64,000 bases of DNA from Parasulfuritortus sp037439465 (GTDB lineage: Bacteria; Pseudomonadota; Gammaproteobacteria; Burkholderiales; Thiobacillaceae), in the NCBI GenBank assembly GCA_037439465.1, contig JBBIVX010000007.1, positions 37,824 through 101,823 of the forward strand. The letters are read 5' to 3'. Positions 53,359-61,382 of this stretch are shown piece by piece. The translations under genes were made by a program, and so were the position numbers. Below the pieces are notes generated by a model. It made no database searches. It was not told where the DNA came from and was given only the letters and a program-made list of their open reading frames with translations. The stretch's first letter is position 1; each line of letters opens with the position of its first letter.

Positions 53359-54126
53359 ATGCGTTTCGCCAGTCTCGGCAGCGGCAGCAAAGGCAATGCC
53401 TGGCTGGTTGAGGCCGACGACACCCGAGTGCTCATCGATTGCGGCTTCGGACCGCGGGAGATGGCGACGCGGCTGCGGCGATTAGGGGTGGAGCCGGAAA
53501 CGATCGCGGCCATCGTACTCACCCACGAGCACAGCGATCATGCCCGCGGTGCGGCGCAGTTCTCCCGCCGCTACGGCAGCCCTGTCTGGCTGACCCACGG
53601 CTGTCAGGCCGCCCTGACGGCGGCAGGGGAAGCGCCGGTGCACATGACCAGGATGGACAGTCACGCCGCCTTTGCCATCGAGGCTCTGCAATTGCAGCCG
53701 TTTCCGGTACCACACGATGCCCGCGAGCCGGTGCAGTTCGTCATCTCGGATGGCGCCCGCCAGTGGGGTCTGTTGACCGATGCGGGCCATGTGACGGCGC
53801 ATATGGCGACCATGCTGAACGGCTGCGACGCCATCGCCCTGGAATGCAATCACGACATTGGCAGGCTGCAACGAGGCCGCTATCCGGCGGCGTTGAAGGC
53901 AAGGATACTGGGGCGTTATGGCCATCTCGACAATAGCGCCGCAGCCTCTCTCCTGGCGCGGCTGAAGCCAAGCCGCCTGCAACACGTGGTGGCGGCCCAC
54001 CTATCTGAGGAAAATAACACCCCGGACCTGGCGCGCGCTGCCCTCGCCGGGGCCTTGGGCTGCACGGCGGAATGGATAGTCGTGGCCGATCAGAACGACG
54101 GCCTGGGCTGGAGAAGCCTCACATGA
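53359..54126 (+). CDS. Metallo-beta-lactamase-fold hydrolase (YycJ/WalJ-like)
   Basis: 255 residues. The metal motif is THEHSDHARG with further His in DAGHVTAHM and ALECNHD. N-terminal FASLGSGSKGNAWLVE matches the YycJ/WalJ group (possible 5'-exonuclease). Nine bases after bamC, likely co-transcribed. Function is inferred from family only. Confidence 0.9.
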   Translation: MRFASLGSGSKGNAWLVEADDTRVLIDCGFGPREMATRLRRLGVEPETIAAIVLTHEHSDHARGAAQFSRRYGSPVWLTHGCQAALTAAGEAPVHMTRMDSHAAFAIEALQLQPFPVPHDAREPVQFVISDGARQWGLLTDAGHVTAHMATMLNGCDAIALECNHDIGRLQRGRYPAALKARILGRYGHLDNSAAASLLARLKPSRLQHVVAAHLSEENNTPDLARAALAGALGCTAEWIVVADQNDGLGWRSLT

Positions 54127-54145
54127 GCAGGATGAACGGACACGC

Positions 54146-55444
54146 ATGACAAACGCCTCGGCGCTGGAAGAGCCCATCACCTTCCATGACCTGAATCTCG
54201 CGCCCGAGCTATTGCGTGCCGTGGCAGAGTTGGGTTACCACACGCCCACGCCGATCCAGAAAGAGGCGATTCCACTGGTGTTGGCGGGGCATGACCTGAT
54301 GGCCCAGGCCCAGACCGGGACCGGCAAGACCGCCGCCTTCACCCTGCCGCTGCTGCACAAAATGCGGGCGCATGCCAATACCAGCACCTCACCCGCCCGC
54401 CATCCAGTGCGCGCCCTGGTGCTGGCCCCCACCCGCGAGCTGGCCATACAGGTGCATGAAAGCGTGGCCGCCTATTCGCATCATCTGCCGCTACGCAGTA
54501 CGGTCGTCTATGGCGGCGTCGGCATGAACGAGCAGGAGGCCGACCTGCGCGCCGGGGTGGAGGTGCTGGTGGCAACGCCGGGCCGGCTGCTGGACCACAC
54601 CGGCAACAAGATGGCACTACTCAACCAGGTGCAATTCCTGGTTCTGGATGAGGCCGACCGCATGCTCGACATGGGTTTTTTACCCGATCTCAAACGCATC
54701 CTCAGCCTGCTGCCACAGAACCGTCAGACCCTGCTTTTCTCTGCCACCTTCAGCGACGACATCACGCGTCTCGCCAATAGCTTCCTGAAAAACCCGCTCA
54801 AAGTGGAAGTGGCACGGAGAAACATGGCCGCCGAGACCGTGGAACAGGTGGCCCACAAAGTGGCAGAGGAGGACAAGACCGATGCCTTGCTGCGCGTGCT
54901 CCGGGCGCGCGACATCGCCCAGGCGCTGGTCTTCACCCGCACCAAAATCGCTGCCGACAAGCTAGGACGCCGTCTGCAACGCCGCGGCGTGGAGGCCGCC
55001 ATTATCCATGGCGACAAGGCCCAAACCGATCGCCTGCTGGCGCTGGAGGGTTTCAAGCAGGGCAAGATCAAACTGCTGGTGGCGACCGATATCGCCGCCC
55101 GTGGCCTTGACATCGTTGATCTGCCCTGTGTGTTCAACTACGAACTGCCCTATTCGCCCGAGGATTATGTCCACCGCATCGGCCGCACCGGACGCGCGGG
55201 GTCCTCCGGTCTGGCGGTGTCGCTCTGCTCTCCGGCGGAGGAAAAATTGCTGGCGGGGGTTGAACGCTTCATCAACCGCAAACTGGGAATCACGCCGCTG
55301 CCATCGCCACCGCCACCCCCCGTGCCGCCCCCCATCGTGGCTGCCGCCGAGCCGCCGACACGCCACGTCCGCCGTCAGGAACCGGTCTGCGCCCTGTTCC
55401 TGCCGCCGGTGCGACCAGCCGGGAACACTCCGACTGCCAAATGA
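54146..55444 (+). CDS. rhlE: DEAD-box ATP-dependent RNA helicase RhlE-like
   Basis: 432 residues. Q motif TPTPIQKEAIP, Walker A AQTGTGKTAAF, PTRELAIQV, DEAD in LDEADRML, SATF, and HRIGRTGRAG are all present. C-terminal tail is Pro-rich then basic. Member of the RhlE group by length and motif context; remodels rRNA or mRNA structure. The DUF3301 gene begins in its stop codon (4-base overlap). Confidence 0.93.
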   Translation: MTNASALEEPITFHDLNLAPELLRAVAELGYHTPTPIQKEAIPLVLAGHDLMAQAQTGTGKTAAFTLPLLHKMRAHANTSTSPARHPVRALVLAPTRELAIQVHESVAAYSHHLPLRSTVVYGGVGMNEQEADLRAGVEVLVATPGRLLDHTGNKMALLNQVQFLVLDEADRMLDMGFLPDLKRILSLLPQNRQTLLFSATFSDDITRLANSFLKNPLKVEVARRNMAAETVEQVAHKVAEEDKTDALLRVLRARDIAQALVFTRTKIAADKLGRRLQRRGVEAAIIHGDKAQTDRLLALEGFKQGKIKLLVATDIAARGLDIVDLPCVFNYELPYSPEDYVHRIGRTGRAGSSGLAVSLCSPAEEKLLAGVERFINRKLGITPLPSPPPPPVPPPIVAAAEPPTRHVRRQEPVCALFLPPVRPAGNTPTAK

Positions 55445-55770
55445 CATGGGAAATCGCCCTGACCGCCATCCTGCTCCTGGCCGGCTGGTTCTGGTGGGAC
55501 GGTCTCAACAAGCGCGAGCTGGCCATTCGCGCCGCCCGTGCCGTATGTCAACGGACCGGTGTACAGTTATTGGATGAAACCGTGTCGCTGAAGAATATGC
55601 GCCTGCGACGCAATGCCAGGCAGCAGGCCTGCTGGTTGCGGGAATTCGCGTTCGAATATTCCGATACCGGCGACAACCGCCTGCCCGGCCATGTCTACCT
55701 CTTGGGCAGTGAGGTAACGGAGGTCAGCCTCTTCCTGCCGGCCACGCCGCAGGCGAACACCGGCCACTGA
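55441..55770 (+). CDS. DUF3301 protein
   Basis: 109 residues. One N-terminal membrane helix, then WWDGLNKRELAIRAARAVCQ and LKNMRLRRNARQQACWLREF, the DUF3301 signature. Conserved in Proteobacteria, unknown function. Ends 21 bases before the next metallo-hydrolase. Confidence 0.88.
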   Translation: MTWEIALTAILLLAGWFWWDGLNKRELAIRAARAVCQRTGVQLLDETVSLKNMRLRRNARQQACWLREFAFEYSDTGDNRLPGHVYLLGSEVTEVSLFLPATPQANTGH

Positions 55771-55791
55771 GCCTGGCCCAGGAACCGCACC

Positions 55792-56766
55792 ATGACACCC
55801 ACTGTCCCCAGCCATTACGAACATGGCATTCATGTCCTCGACGCCGGCTACCTCCGCCCCGGTCTCGCCGCCATTTACTTGCTGCTTCAGTCTGGCCATG
55901 CCGCCATCATCGATACCGGCACCAACAGCTCTACGCCGCGTGTCCTGAGCGCCTTGGCCGAACTCGGCGTGGCGCCGGCGGCAGTGGACTATGTCATCGT
56001 CACCCACGTCCACCTCGATCATGCCGGCGGCGCCGGAAGTCTGCTTAAGCATTGTCAAAACGCCAAACTGGTGATTCATCCCAAAGGGGCGCGCCACCTG
56101 ATTGACCCGGCCAGGCTCGTTCAGGGCTCCATCGCGGTCTATGGCGAGGCCGCTTTCCACGCCCTCTATGGCGACATCGTGCCCTGCCCGGCGGAGCGTG
56201 TCATCACGGCAGACGACGGCTTCACGCTGGATTTCCATGGCCGCTCATTGACCTTCCTCGATACCCCCGGCCATGCCCGCCACCATTTCTGTGTGTTTGA
56301 CCATGTCAGCAACAGCCTCTTCAGCGGCGACACCCTCGGCATCAGTTATCGTGATTTCGACGTGGCTGGACGCCCCTTCCTTTTCCCGGCCACCACCCCG
56401 GTGCAGTTCGAGCCTGATGCCTTGCATGCCTCCATCGATCGCCTCATGGCCCTGCGGCCAACGGCGGCTTACCTCACCCACTATGGCAGGGTAATGGACC
56501 CGCCGCGCCTGGCCTGTGACCTGCATGCACAGATCGACGACTACGTCCGCCTGACGCGAGCTGCGCCGGACGAGGGCGTGACCCGCCGCCATGCCTGGCT
56601 CAAGGACGAGATCGAGGCGCTCTTGCTGCGCCGGCTGAGCGCCCACGGCTGCACCCTCGCCGTGGCACGCTGCCGCGCCCTGCTCGCCAATGATGTGGAA
56701 CTCAACGCCCAAGGCCTGCTGGTCTGGTGGGAAAGGGGGCAACAGAGCCGCGGCTCACCCGGTTGA
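55792..56766 (+). CDS. Metallo-beta-lactamase-fold hydrolase
   Basis: 324 residues. The metal site VTHVHLDHAGG, plus DTPGHARHHFC and LFSGDTLGI, is complete. The C-terminal 100 residues are helical. Resembles glyoxalase II-like or quorum-lactonase-like enzymes used in general hydrolysis. Substrate unknown. Confidence 0.9.
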   Translation: MTPTVPSHYEHGIHVLDAGYLRPGLAAIYLLLQSGHAAIIDTGTNSSTPRVLSALAELGVAPAAVDYVIVTHVHLDHAGGAGSLLKHCQNAKLVIHPKGARHLIDPARLVQGSIAVYGEAAFHALYGDIVPCPAERVITADDGFTLDFHGRSLTFLDTPGHARHHFCVFDHVSNSLFSGDTLGISYRDFDVAGRPFLFPATTPVQFEPDALHASIDRLMALRPTAAYLTHYGRVMDPPRLACDLHAQIDDYVRLTRAAPDEGVTRRHAWLKDEIEALLLRRLSAHGCTLAVARCRALLANDVELNAQGLLVWWERGQQSRGSPG

Positions 56767-56811
56767 GCGGGGGCGCCATCCTCTCGACACAACGACCAAG
56801 GAAGTCATGCA

Positions 56812-57405
56812 ATGCACGCCACATGCCACAACCGCCCCCTGTTCACCGCCACGCTCGCGCTTCTGTTACTGTCATTCACGACCGTCGGCCAGGCCGCCGA
56901 AGTCGCCGGTATTCATTTCGACGCGCAGGCAAAAGTCGCCGACAGCACCCTTACCCTGAACGGCGCTGGGCTGCGCAGCAAATTCCTGTTCAAGGTCTAC
57001 GCCCTCGGCCTCTACCTGCCGCACAAGACCGGCGATGCTACCCAGGCCATCGCACAGGCGGGGCCAAAACGCCTGCGCCTCGTCGCTCTGCGCGATGTCG
57101 CTGCGGACATGTTCATCGAAGGACTGACCAAGGGCATCGAAAAGAATCACAGTTCCTCGCAACTGGTTGCGCTCAAACCACGCCTCGGCGAGTTCGCGGC
57201 GACTCTCAAGGGCATCGGTGAGCTGGCCAAGGGCAGCGTCATCACCCTCGACCTCATGCCTGGCGGTCTTACCCGCCTCAGCGCCAACGGCGCCCCTCTG
57301 GGCAATGACATTCAGGGCGAGGACTTCTACCAGGCTTTGCTACGTATCTGGCTGGGCGGCAATCCCGCCCAGGACAGTCTGAAAGAGGGAATGCTCGGAC
57401 ATTGA
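56812..57405 (+). CDS. Exported chalcone-isomerase-like protein
   Basis: 197 residues. Signal peptide (to about residue 26) then the chalcone isomerase-like domain with LNGAGLRSKFLFKVYALGLYL and DMFIEGLTKGIEKN. In bacteria such proteins are periplasmic or lipid-binding, not flavonoid enzymes. Stands before dodecin. Function unknown. Confidence 0.9.
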   Translation: MHATCHNRPLFTATLALLLLSFTTVGQAAEVAGIHFDAQAKVADSTLTLNGAGLRSKFLFKVYALGLYLPHKTGDATQAIAQAGPKRLRLVALRDVAADMFIEGLTKGIEKNHSSSQLVALKPRLGEFAATLKGIGELAKGSVITLDLMPGGLTRLSANGAPLGNDIQGEDFYQALLRIWLGGNPAQDSLKEGMLGH

Positions 57406-57446
57406 GGGGCAATGCCATCCCCACCCACTTGTCCGGCGAGCGTCAC

Positions 57447-57474
57447 TTTGCATTCTTTGATTTGCTGGTATTCT
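57447..57474 (+). promoter_or_regulatory. Sigma-70 promoter of the dodecin gene
   Basis: TTTGCA (57447-57452) and TATTCT (57469-57474) with a 16-base spacer; a strong AGAGAGGAG ribosome site follows before the ATG at 57517. Confidence 0.5.
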
Positions 57475-57516
57475 GAAATAGTTTTTTCAACCCACCCGTA
57501 GAGAGGAGAAAACAGC

Positions 57517-57717
57517 ATGTCGGTCGCCAAAACCATAGAAATCACCGCCACCTCCAAGAAAAGCTTCGATGACGCCATCAAGCAAGGCATTACCAAGGCC
57601 GGCGAGTCGCTGAGCAATATCACAGGCGCCTGGGTCAAGGACCAAAGCGTGGCTGTCAGCCGCGACAAAATCACCGAGTACTGTGTCAGACTAAGGGTGA
57701 CCTTCGTGCTCAAATAA
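57517..57717 (+). CDS. Dodecin (flavin-storage protein)
   Basis: 66 residues. Pattern AKTIEITATSKKSFDDAIKQ then NITGAWVKDQSVAVSRDKI is typical of bacterial dodecins, which form a 12-mer binding FMN/FAD or CoA. It converges on prpD, 26 bases apart. Confidence 0.94.
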   Translation: MSVAKTIEITATSKKSFDDAIKQGITKAGESLSNITGAWVKDQSVAVSRDKITEYCVRLRVTFVLK

Positions 57718-57743
57718 GCGCGGTCACCTCCCTGACGACCGTC

Positions 57744-59186
57744 TCAGATCACGAACAGGTCGTTAAAGGCATTGACGGGCGTTGTCTCCAGCCGGGCACG
57801 GTCGAGACAGAGTTGCAGTATTGCTGCCTGTTGCTTGGCAGGAAAGCGTCGGGCGAGGTTTACCTTGTATTTCTTGATCAGCGCCGGAATGCCCTCGGCG
57901 CGGCGGCGGCGGTGGCCGATGGGGTACTCCACGGCAACCTGCTCAGTGGCCGTGCCATCTTTGAAAAAGACCTGCAAGGCGTTGGCGATGGAACGCTTGT
58001 CAGGGTCGTGGTAGTCGCGGCTGTATTGCTTGTTCTCAACGCATTCCATCTTGTCCCGCAATTGATCGATCAAGGGGTTGGCCGCCGCCGCGTCTTCATA
58101 GTCGGCGGCAGTCAGTGAGCCCTTGATGAGGCCGACGGCAACCATGTACTGAATGCAGTGGTCGCGGTCAGCCGGGTTGCCGAGAGGCCCCTTCTTGTCG
58201 ATGATGCGCAGGGCCGACTCGTGCGTGGTGATGACAATTTTTTGTATCTGGTCAAGCCTGTCCCTGACCGTGGAGTGTAGCTGAAAGGCGCATTCAACCG
58301 CGGTCTGCGCGTGGAACTCGGCGGGAAAGCTTATCTTGAACAGTATCTGTTCCATGACGTAGCTGCCATAAGTCCGCTGAAACGTGAATGGCTTGCCCTT
58401 GAAGCAAACGTCGTAAAACCCCCAGGTCTTGGCGGTGAGGGCGCTGGGATAACCCATCTCGCCCTTCTGGCACATCAACGCCAGGCGTACCGCCCGGCTG
58501 GTGGCGTCGCCGGCGGCCCAAGATTTACGCGAACCGGTGTTCGGGGCATGACGGTAGGTGCGCAGGCTTTGGCCATCGATCCAGGCGTGGGACAGGGCGT
58601 TGATGATCTCGTCGCGGCTGCCACCGAGCATGTGCGCGACGACGGCGCTGGAGGCCACCTTGACCAGGACGACATGGTCGAGGCCGGCCCGGTTGAAGCT
58701 GTTTTCCAGCGCGAGCACTCCCTGAATTTCGTGCGCCTTGATCATGGCGGTGAGCACGTCGCGCATGATCAGCGGTTTTCTGCCTTCGGCGACGCGGGTA
58801 CGCGACAACCAGTCGGCGGTGGCGAGAATACCGCCGAGGTTGTCCGAGGGATGGCCCCACTCGGCGGCCAGCCAGGTGTCGTTGAAGTCCAGCCAACGCA
58901 CCATGGCACCAATGTCGAAAGCGGCCTTGACCGGGTCGAGCTGGAACTGTGTGCCGAACACCCTGGCGCCATTGGGCACCACCGTGCCGGGCACGATGGG
59001 GCCAAGAAGCTTGGTGCAAGCCGGGTAGGAGAGCGCCTCCAGGCCGCAGCCTATGGTATCCATCAGGCAGTGGCGGGCGGTGTCATAGGCCTCGTCGGAG
59101 GTGACCACATAGTCGATGACATAATCGGCGATGTCGGTCAAAACCTGGTCGGGCGCGGCGCGGGTGCTGGCTAGGTGCAGGCTCAT
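57744..59186 (-). CDS. prpD: 2-methylcitrate dehydratase
   Basis: 480 residues of the MmgE/PrpD family, with YPACTKLL and GHPSDNLGGILATADWLSR and IDGQSLRTYRHAPNTGSRKS. Dehydrates 2-methylcitrate to methylaconitate (bifunctional with aconitase-like hydration in enterics). Last gene of prpBCD, 15 bases after prpC. No acnD/prpF variant seen. Confidence 0.97.
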   Translation of the reverse strand: MSLHLASTRAAPDQVLTDIADYVIDYVVTSDEAYDTARHCLMDTIGCGLEALSYPACTKLLGPIVPGTVVPNGARVFGTQFQLDPVKAAFDIGAMVRWLDFNDTWLAAEWGHPSDNLGGILATADWLSRTRVAEGRKPLIMRDVLTAMIKAHEIQGVLALENSFNRAGLDHVVLVKVASSAVVAHMLGGSRDEIINALSHAWIDGQSLRTYRHAPNTGSRKSWAAGDATSRAVRLALMCQKGEMGYPSALTAKTWGFYDVCFKGKPFTFQRTYGSYVMEQILFKISFPAEFHAQTAVECAFQLHSTVRDRLDQIQKIVITTHESALRIIDKKGPLGNPADRDHCIQYMVAVGLIKGSLTAADYEDAAAANPLIDQLRDKMECVENKQYSRDYHDPDKRSIANALQVFFKDGTATEQVAVEYPIGHRRRRAEGIPALIKKYKVNLARRFPAKQQAAILQLCLDRARLETTPVNAFNDLFVI

Positions 59187-59201
59187 GGTTCGCTCCTGGC
59201 T

Positions 59202-60353
59202 TCAGCCGCGGTGTTCGATCGGCACGTAGGCACGATTTTCCGGCCCGACGTATTCGGCATTGGGGCGGATGATCTTGTTGTCGTGGCGTTGCTCGATGAT
59301 GTGAGCCGCCCAGCCAGTGGTGCGGGCAATGACGAAGAGCGGCGTGAACATGGGGGTGGGCACGCCCATCATGTGGTAGCTCGACGCACTGTACCAATCC
59401 AGGTTGGGAAACATGTGCTTGATTTCCCACATCACTGACTCGATGCGCTCGGAGATGTCGAAAAGGGTCGTGTCGCCACGCGCCGCGCACAGTCGCCGCG
59501 ACACCGCCTTGATGGCAGCGTTGCGCGGATCGCCGGTAGTATAGACGGGATGACCGAAGCCGATGATGATCTCCTTGTCCGCCACCCGCCGCCGGATGTC
59601 CGCCTCGGCCTCATCCGCGCTCCTGTAGCGGGCGATGATTGCCATCGCCGCTTCGTTGGCGCCTCCGTGTTTTGGACCCCGCAGGGCGCCAATGGCTCCG
59701 GTGAGGCAGGAATAAAAATCGGACAGCGTGCCGGCGATGACCCGGGCGGTGAAGGTGGACGCGTTGAACTCATGTTCGGCGTAGAGGATGAGCGAGGTGT
59801 CGAGTGCACGACGTAGCAGCTCGTCCGGCTTTCTACCGTGCAGCAGATGCAGGAAGTGGCCGGCGACCGAGTCGTCTTCGGTCTCTGTGTCGATGCGTTT
59901 GCCACTTTGGCAATAGTGCCACCAGTAAAGCAATATGGAACCAAAACAAGCCACCATCCGGTCGGCCAGATGGCGCGTGCCGGCGACTGGAAGTCCTGCC
60001 TCTTCCGGGAGCAAAGTGCCCAACATGGAACAACCGGTGCGCATCACGTCCATAGGATGGGCGTTAGCCGGTATCTGTTCCAATACCGTCTTGAGAGCAT
60101 CAGGCAGGGTGCGCAGGCGCGCCAGCTTCATCTTGTAAGCGGCAAGCTGCCCAGACGTAGGCAATTCGCCATGAATGAGTAGATGCGCGACCTCCTCGAA
60201 GCAGGACTTTTCCGCGAGTTCCAGGATGTCGTAGCCCCGGTAGTGCAGGTCGTTGCCACTGTGACCGACCGTGCATACGGCAGTGCTCCCCGCCACAACA
60301 CCGGACAAGGCGACGGACTTTTTCCTGGGCTTCGCGTGCGGGGGTGTGCTCAC
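59202..60353 (-). CDS. prpC: 2-methylcitrate synthase
   Basis: 383 residues from a GTG at 60353, chosen for its GAGGAG site 6 bases upstream; the frame extends to 60389. Citrate synthase fold with GGANEAAMAII (catalytic His neighbour region HGGAN), FGHPVYTTGDPR and catalytic Asp in the C-terminal part. Condenses propionyl-CoA with oxaloacetate. In the prpBCD operon, 10 bases after prpB. Confidence 0.97.
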   Translation of the reverse strand: MSTPPHAKPRKKSVALSGVVAGSTAVCTVGHSGNDLHYRGYDILELAEKSCFEEVAHLLIHGELPTSGQLAAYKMKLARLRTLPDALKTVLEQIPANAHPMDVMRTGCSMLGTLLPEEAGLPVAGTRHLADRMVACFGSILLYWWHYCQSGKRIDTETEDDSVAGHFLHLLHGRKPDELLRRALDTSLILYAEHEFNASTFTARVIAGTLSDFYSCLTGAIGALRGPKHGGANEAAMAIIARYRSADEAEADIRRRVADKEIIIGFGHPVYTTGDPRNAAIKAVSRRLCAARGDTTLFDISERIESVMWEIKHMFPNLDWYSASSYHMMGVPTPMFTPLFVIARTTGWAAHIIEQRHDNKIIRPNAEYVGPENRAYVPIEHRG

Positions 60354-60363
60354 TGTGCTCTCC

Positions 60364-61245
60364 TCATTTGTCCTGGGCGAACAATTCATCCAGTTTCTTC
60401 TCGAAATCGAAATAGCCCAGATAGTCGTACAAATCCATGCGGGTTTGCATCAGGTCAATGACATTTTTCTGTGTGCCATCCCGGCGCACCGCCTCATACA
60501 CCTTGAGTGCGGCCTGGTTCATGGCACGGAAGGCGGAGAGAGGGTACAAAACCAGGGAAACACCCGCCACACGCAACGCCTCCAGCGTGAACAGCGGCGT
60601 CGAACCGAACTCGGTGATGTTGGCCAACACCGGCACACCCACGGCGGCGACGAATGCCTCGTACATGGAGAGTTCGCTCACCGCCTCGGGGAAGACCATG
60701 TCGGCACCGGCCTCGACACAGGCACAGGCACGCTCGATCGCCGCTTGCAAACCTTCCACGGCGAGCGCGTCGGTACGCGCCATGATGACAAAATCCGGGT
60801 CGGTGCGTGCGTCGACGGCGGCTTTGATCCGATCCACCATTTCTGCCTGCGCGACGATGGCCTTGCCGGGGCGGTGGCCGCAGCGCTTGGCCTGAACCTG
60901 ATCCTCGATATGCAGTGCACCGGCACCGAATTTGATCATCGACCGCACCGTGCGGGCGATGTTGAAGGCGCCGCCGAAACCGGTGTCCGCGTCCACCAGC
61001 ACCGGCAGGTCAGTGGCGTCGGTAATGCGGCGCACGTCTATGAGTACGTCATCCAATGTACTGATCCCAAGATCAGGCACTCCCAGGGAACCGGCCGCGA
61101 CACCACCGCCGGAGATATACAGGGCCTTGTAGCCGACACGTTGAGCAAGTTTGGCGTGGTAGGCATTGATGGCCCCAATCACCTGCAATGGTGTCTCGGC
61201 CGCTATGGCGGCACGGAAACGGGCACCGGCGGATGTTTGACTCAT
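60364..61245 (-). CDS. prpB: 2-methylisocitrate lyase
   Basis: 293 residues from the ATG at 61245 with GGAG upstream. Metal motif LVDADTGFGG, catalytic Cys122 in AKRCGHRPGK. Cleaves methylisocitrate to pyruvate and succinate. First gene behind the sigma-54 promoter. Confidence 0.98.
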   Translation of the reverse strand: MSQTSAGARFRAAIAAETPLQVIGAINAYHAKLAQRVGYKALYISGGGVAAGSLGVPDLGISTLDDVLIDVRRITDATDLPVLVDADTGFGGAFNIARTVRSMIKFGAGALHIEDQVQAKRCGHRPGKAIVAQAEMVDRIKAAVDARTDPDFVIMARTDALAVEGLQAAIERACACVEAGADMVFPEAVSELSMYEAFVAAVGVPVLANITEFGSTPLFTLEALRVAGVSLVLYPLSAFRAMNQAALKVYEAVRRDGTQKNVIDLMQTRMDLYDYLGYFDFEKKLDELFAQDK

Positions 61246-61275
61246 GGCATGTCTCCAAGGAATGTGCATTTATCT

Positions 61276-61292
61276 CGCAAGCGCCATGCCAG
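61276..61292 (-). promoter_or_regulatory. Sigma-54 promoter of prpBCD
   Basis: Minus strand CTGGCATGGCGCTTGCG: GG and GC spaced by 10, boxes TGGCAT and TTGC near consensus. It lies about 30-45 bases before prpB, and the adjacent PrpR is a sigma-54 activator, so the match is strongly supported by context. Confidence 0.85.
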
Positions 61293-61346
61293 AAAATTAA
61301 CGGATTGATTCCATTAAAAATACATCCCAACAAATGACCTTGATGT

Positions 61347-61362
61347 GTTTCAATAATGAAAC
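61347..61362. promoter_or_regulatory. Inverted repeat, candidate PrpR operator
   Basis: GTTTCA-ATAA-TGAAAC, a perfect 6-bp inverted repeat in the prpB-prpR intergenic region, about 57 bases upstream of the -24 box and 20 bases before the prpR ATG. Position fits both activation of prpB and autorepression of prpR. Not matched to a known site from memory. Confidence 0.5.
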
Positions 61363-61382
61363 GCATATTTCGTCGCTGAATA

